A stretch of DNA of 64,000 bases, taken from contig CAZFST010000007.1 in assembly GCA_964522015.1 (NCBI GenBank), positions 1 through 64,000 of the forward strand, read 5' to 3'. Within the stretch, counting starts at the first letter, position 1, and every line of letters begins with the position of its first letter. This DNA comes from QQWI01 sp964522015. GTDB taxonomy: Bacteria > Bacillota > Clostridia > Peptostreptococcales > Acidaminobacteraceae. This document shows, piece after piece, positions 61,054 to 64,000 of the stretch. The notes under the pieces were generated by a model, which did not search any database, was not told the origin of the DNA, and saw nothing but the letters and a program-made list of their open reading frames with translations. A program made the position numbers and the translations under genes.

Positions 61054-62010
61054 TTAGTCCACTTGGAACGTGCACTGATTGGGTGCTGTTGCCTTAGGAA
61101 AATCGATTTTGCCAATGATCTCAGAAAGGTTTGTGTATCCCTTTTGAATCATCCAAGTCGATAGGCCCTCAAGGACTTCCTCGGTGACCCGTGGGTTCAC
61201 AAAGTTAGCTGTTCCAATGGATATAGCACTGGCTCCAGCCAATAAAAATTCAACCGCATCCCGATAATTTGAAATACCACCCATACCAAGAACAGGTATT
61301 TTCACAACGCTAGCCGCCTCGTAAACCATTCTTACAGCAACAGGCTTAACAGCAGGGCCACTAAGGCCACCAATGCCCCTGGCCAAAATCGGCTTTCTAG
61401 AATCGATATCAATGACCATACCAGTGAGGGTGTTGATCATGGAAAGACAGTCAGCCCCCCCAGCCTCTGCAGCCAGGGCGATTTCCTTAATATCCTTCAC
61501 ATTGGGGGAAAGCTTAACCATCAAATGATGACCGGTAGATTCACGAACAGCCTTGGTAACCCGATACACCATCTCAGGATCCGTGCCAAAAGCCAAACCG
61601 CCGGCCTTCACATTGGGACATGAAATATTGAGCTCAAGGGAATGGATGCCCTCAACGGAAGTCAGTTCAGCAATACGACAGTATTCTTCAAGGTTGGTGC
61701 CATTGATGTTGGCAATGACCTTTGTTTGAAATTGTTTGAGCCATGGCAAGTCGTGTTTTAGGAAATAGTCGATCCCAGGATTCTGGAGGCCCACGGAATT
61801 CAGCATCCCCATGGGAGTTTCTGCTACCCTTGGGGATGGGTTACCCAGCCTTGGTAAAAGGGTCAAACCCTTGACCATAATGCCGCCTATATTATTTAAA
61901 TCCACGTATTCTCCGTACTCACGGCCAAAACCAAAGGTGCCTGAAGCCACAGTAATAGGATTGTGGAGTTTAAGACCATTGAGGTCAACACTTAGGTCTA
62001 GTTTATGCAT
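61054..62010 (-). CDS. pyrD: Dihydroorotate dehydrogenase B, catalytic subunit
   Basis: 318 residues, class 1B. FMN-binding TIM barrel with catalytic Cys in N-I-S-C-P-N-V-K, and G-T-A-N-F-V-N-P at the end. Oxidises dihydroorotate; electrons pass to NAD through PyrK. ATG at 62010 (a TTG one codon earlier is also possible) with GAGGTG overlapping the pyrK end; the two frames overlap by a few bases. Confidence 0.96.
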   Translation of the reverse strand: MHKLDLSVDLNGLKLHNPITVASGTFGFGREYGEYVDLNNIGGIMVKGLTLLPRLGNPSPRVAETPMGMLNSVGLQNPGIDYFLKHDLPWLKQFQTKVIANINGTNLEEYCRIAELTSVEGIHSLELNISCPNVKAGGLAFGTDPEMVYRVTKAVRESTGHHLMVKLSPNVKDIKEIALAAEAGGADCLSMINTLTGMVIDIDSRKPILARGIGGLSGPAVKPVAVRMVYEAASVVKIPVLGMGGISNYRDAVEFLLAGASAISIGTANFVNPRVTEEVLEGLSTWMIQKGYTNLSEIIGKIDFPKATAPNQCTFQVD

Positions 62011-62788
62011 CAAAGATCACCTCTGTTCCTAAAAATACAGGGCCATCTTTACAGACCCGCTTATGCCAATACCCTTCTGGCATGGTTTCATCTTTTACTT
62101 TGCAGGTGCAGACCATGCATGCGCCGATGCCGCAGGCCATCCGCTCTTCCATCAATAGCTGGACAGGCACGTCTTTTGCTAGGCAAAGCTTAGCCACCTT
62201 CTCGATTAAGATATGGGGACCGCAGACAAATACTTGGTCAAAGGCTTCTGTTTCAAGGGCCTCAGCAACAAGGTCCGTGACATAACCCTTGTAGTCCCCT
62301 AGGCCACTTTCTGAGGCCACCCTAAAAGTGTCTGCCACACCATCGAACCGCTCTAACAAATAAGGTGCATTCCTAAAGCCCAAATGGACTGTGATATGGG
62401 CATCTGTCCGGGCTTTAACCGCTTCTGCCAAGACCGCTTGAGGTGGCACCCCAATGCCCCCACCAACAATTAGGACCTTTTTAAGATTTTCGTCGATGGT
62501 ATAGGTGTTGCCAAGGGGACCTTGAACATCCATCAGATCGCCGGGCTTCAATTGACCAAAGCCCTTTGTCCCTTCACCCTTGACAATAATGGTAAAGTCA
62601 AAGGTCTCTTGATCAAAGCGACTAATGCTGATGGGTCGTCTTAAATAAGGGATATCATTGCTTTTAAGGTTGAAAAATTGGCTTGGTTCGATGGGGCCCA
62701 TGGCTTCTGGACGCTTTAACGTCAGGGTAAAGACTTCATCGTTTAACCATGTATTAGAAATCACTTCGCAAAGAAAGGTGGTTTTCAT
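62003..62788 (-). CDS. pyrK: Dihydroorotate dehydrogenase B, electron transfer subunit
   Basis: 261 residues: FAD-binding and NAD-binding ferredoxin-reductase-like domains (R-R-P-I-S-I-S near 52; G-G-G-I-G-V-P-P near 109) and a C-terminal [2Fe-2S] site C-G-I-G-A-C-M-V-C-T-C plus later Cys. Links PyrD to NAD. RBS TAGGAG. Confidence 0.96.
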   Translation of the reverse strand: MKTTFLCEVISNTWLNDEVFTLTLKRPEAMGPIEPSQFFNLKSNDIPYLRRPISISRFDQETFDFTIIVKGEGTKGFGQLKPGDLMDVQGPLGNTYTIDENLKKVLIVGGGIGVPPQAVLAEAVKARTDAHITVHLGFRNAPYLLERFDGVADTFRVASESGLGDYKGYVTDLVAEALETEAFDQVFVCGPHILIEKVAKLCLAKDVPVQLLMEERMACGIGACMVCTCKVKDETMPEGYWHKRVCKDGPVFLGTEVIFDA

Positions 62789-62800
62789 AAGGTCTCCTAT

Positions 62801-62827
62801 TTGTACTTTTTGTACTTTTGTACTTTT
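62801..62827. repeat. Three copies of TTGTACTTT in the pyrF-pyrK gap
   Basis: TTGTACTTT recurs three times with 8-9-base spacing between the pyrF stop and the pyrK RBS. Probably slipped-strand expansion. Confidence 0.7.
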
Positions 62828-62830
62828 GGA

Positions 62831-63766
62831 CTATTTATACCATTTACCAGCAGCCTTAAGGCTTTCGTTGATATCCGTTTTCATATCTGCAATGGCCTGT
62901 TGGGCTGCCACTTGGTAGTCGTCAGAATACTGGGCTTGCTCAAAGGCAAAGGTAATGCCCCTAGATGAATTGACGATGGCACCCAGGCCTTGGCTGTCAA
63001 AGCACCCAACGATATCTTTACCGCTACCACCTTGAGCCCCATAACCTGGTACTAAAAAGTAAGATGTTTTCAAGATTTTACGGAGGACATCTGCCTGCTC
63101 AGGATAAGTGGCACCCACCACCGAACCCACTGCCGAGTAGCCGTATTTACCCACTCTTTTTTGAGAAAGACCTTCCACTAGTTCTGCTACTTTTTCGTAG
63201 AGGGTTACGCCGTCTACTTTTAAGTCTTGAAGCTCACCAGAACTTTTATTGGAAGTCTTGATTAGAACAAACATGCCCTTGTCAAAGGCGTCCATGTTGG
63301 TGACAAATTCATTCAAGCAATCTGTGCCAAGGTAAGGATTAACAGTGACATAATCAGAATAAAAGGCTTGGTAGGCTTGTCCCCAAACTTGGGTTTCACC
63401 GATAAAGGCATCTGCATAGGCCTTTGAAGTTGTGCCAATATCACCCCGTTTAGAATCGGCAATCACCACTAATCCCTTTGAGTTGGCATAATCGCAGGTT
63501 TTTTTATAGGCCTCTAAACCAGGAATGCCAAGGGCTTCGTAAAATGCGATTTGCGGTTTAACAGCCGGTACCAATGTATAAATAGCATCAATCAAGCCCT
63601 TGTTAAACTGCCAAATGGCTTCTGACATAGCTTCAACCGGATGTTCAAATTGTGCCTTAGCCCCTTCAACAATTGCCTGTGGAATTTGGTTTGGTCTTGG
63701 GTCAAGGCCAACCACAATTGGTGCTTCTTTCTCAATAATCCCCTGTATCAATCGATCCATTAACAT
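62831..63766 (-). CDS. pyrF: Orotidine 5'-phosphate decarboxylase
   Basis: 311 residues, the longer (type 2) form. Active-site Lys-Asp-x-x-Lys pattern in V-I-A-D-S-K-R-G-D-I-G and N-terminal V-V-G-L-D-P-R-P. Decarboxylates OMP to UMP. RBS GAGGTGACAGC. Followed by pyrK and pyrD in one operon. Confidence 0.95.
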   Translation of the reverse strand: MLMDRLIQGIIEKEAPIVVGLDPRPNQIPQAIVEGAKAQFEHPVEAMSEAIWQFNKGLIDAIYTLVPAVKPQIAFYEALGIPGLEAYKKTCDYANSKGLVVIADSKRGDIGTTSKAYADAFIGETQVWGQAYQAFYSDYVTVNPYLGTDCLNEFVTNMDAFDKGMFVLIKTSNKSSGELQDLKVDGVTLYEKVAELVEGLSQKRVGKYGYSAVGSVVGATYPEQADVLRKILKTSYFLVPGYGAQGGSGKDIVGCFDSQGLGAIVNSSRGITFAFEQAQYSDDYQVAAQQAIADMKTDINESLKAAGKWYK

Positions 63767-63855
63767 GCTGTCACCTCGTCCTTTAGATTCATATATGGTT
63801 TGGTTCTTTAAAATTAAGTTTTCAACTCACTTTGGTTGCCCAAGTCAATGACGAT

Positions 63856-64000
63856 TTACAAGGCTAACTGGGAATACACTACTTTGCCTTGGTACCATGT
63901 TGCCAGAACATCCCCTGAAACGGTCATGCCTTCAAAAGGTGTGTTTTTCCCTTTAGACACGAGATCAGCGTTGCAAATCACCCTGTCCACTTGAGGGTCA
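63856..64000 (-). CDS. pyrC: Dihydroorotase, C-terminal fragment (runs off the window)
   Basis: The last 47 codons, reading D-P-Q-V-D-R-V-I-C-N-A-D ... S-K-G-K-N-T-P-F-E-G-M ... V-V-Y-S-Q-L-A-L, match the dihydroorotase/amidohydrolase C-terminus (S-K-x-x-N-x-P-F-x-G). The gene continues past 64000. Directly upstream of pyrF, as expected of a pyrimidine operon. Confidence 0.88.
   Translation of the reverse strand, partial: DPQVDRVICNADLVSKGKNTPFEGMTVSGDVLATWYQGKVVYSQLAL

Overview
The window is chromosomal DNA of a low-GC Gram-positive anaerobe, most likely a member of the Clostridia. Pointers are the [FeFe]-hydrogenase maturation genes (TM1266-type regulator, hydE, hydG and, 9 kb away, hydF), the tig-clpP-clpX-lon-ysxC order, a T-box leader on asnS, strong GGAGG ribosome binding sites, and an amino-acid-fermenting gene set (hutH, tdh-kbl, aspA, fhs, M18 aminopeptidase). 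Genus cannot be fixed from the sequence alone. No rRNA, tRNA, prophage, insertion sequence or CRISPR array was seen. Genes are tightly packed, mostly on the minus strand.

Layout. 1-6 kb: a Schlafen/AlbA_2-type protein, M18 aminopeptidase, an orphan NarL-type response regulator, CheW, a DUF896 small protein and histidine ammonia-lyase. 6-15 kb: YgiQ radical-SAM protein with a repetitive basic tail, then a regulatory operon marR - giant 1791-residue signalling protein (kinase-like/AAA/TPR/GAF/GGDEF) - lacI. 15-17 kb (plus strand): M23 peptidase and bactofilin. 17-24 kb: S1-domain protein, a double ThyX-like protein, MgtC, a permuted papain-fold protein, an XRE regulator and T-box-controlled asnS. 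24-31 kb: membrane GGDEF protein, SARP-like (BTAD/AAA) regulator, fhs and cheV. 31-37 kb: tdh-kbl, a QueG-like protein, and an RsbU-like phosphatase coupled to an HTH regulator. 37-42 kb: a probable operon rluA-type synthase - HEPN protein - lepB - uridine-kinase-like gene, preceded by a GNAT gene. 42-45 kb (plus strand): the hydrogenase maturation operon behind a structured leader with its own promoter and terminator. 45-53.6 kb: acetyltransferases, cyclophilin, Nudix hydrolase, ysxC, lon, clpX, clpP, tig. 53.8-64 kb: hydF-aspA, a PucR/CdaR-like regulator with a sugar-type ABC ATPase, recX, rtcB, a 33-residue membrane peptide, and pyrC-pyrF-pyrK-pyrD.

How it fits together: amino acids (His, Thr, Asp, peptides) feed fermentation, with one-carbon units handled by formate-tetrahydrofolate ligase and electrons disposed of through [FeFe]-hydrogenase, whose cofactor is built by HydE, HydF and HydG. 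Two GGDEF proteins and the CheW/CheV/response-regulator genes suggest a motile, signal-rich cell.

Best candidates for something undescribed: (i) the riboswitch-like leader ahead of the TM1266-hydE-hydG operon; (ii) an orphan HEPN protein resembling the nuclease half of Csm6/Cas02710 without its CARF sensor domain; (iii) the giant fusion with a degenerate kinase domain and an intact GGDEF domain; (iv) a tandem ThyX-like protein lacking the canonical ThyX motif.
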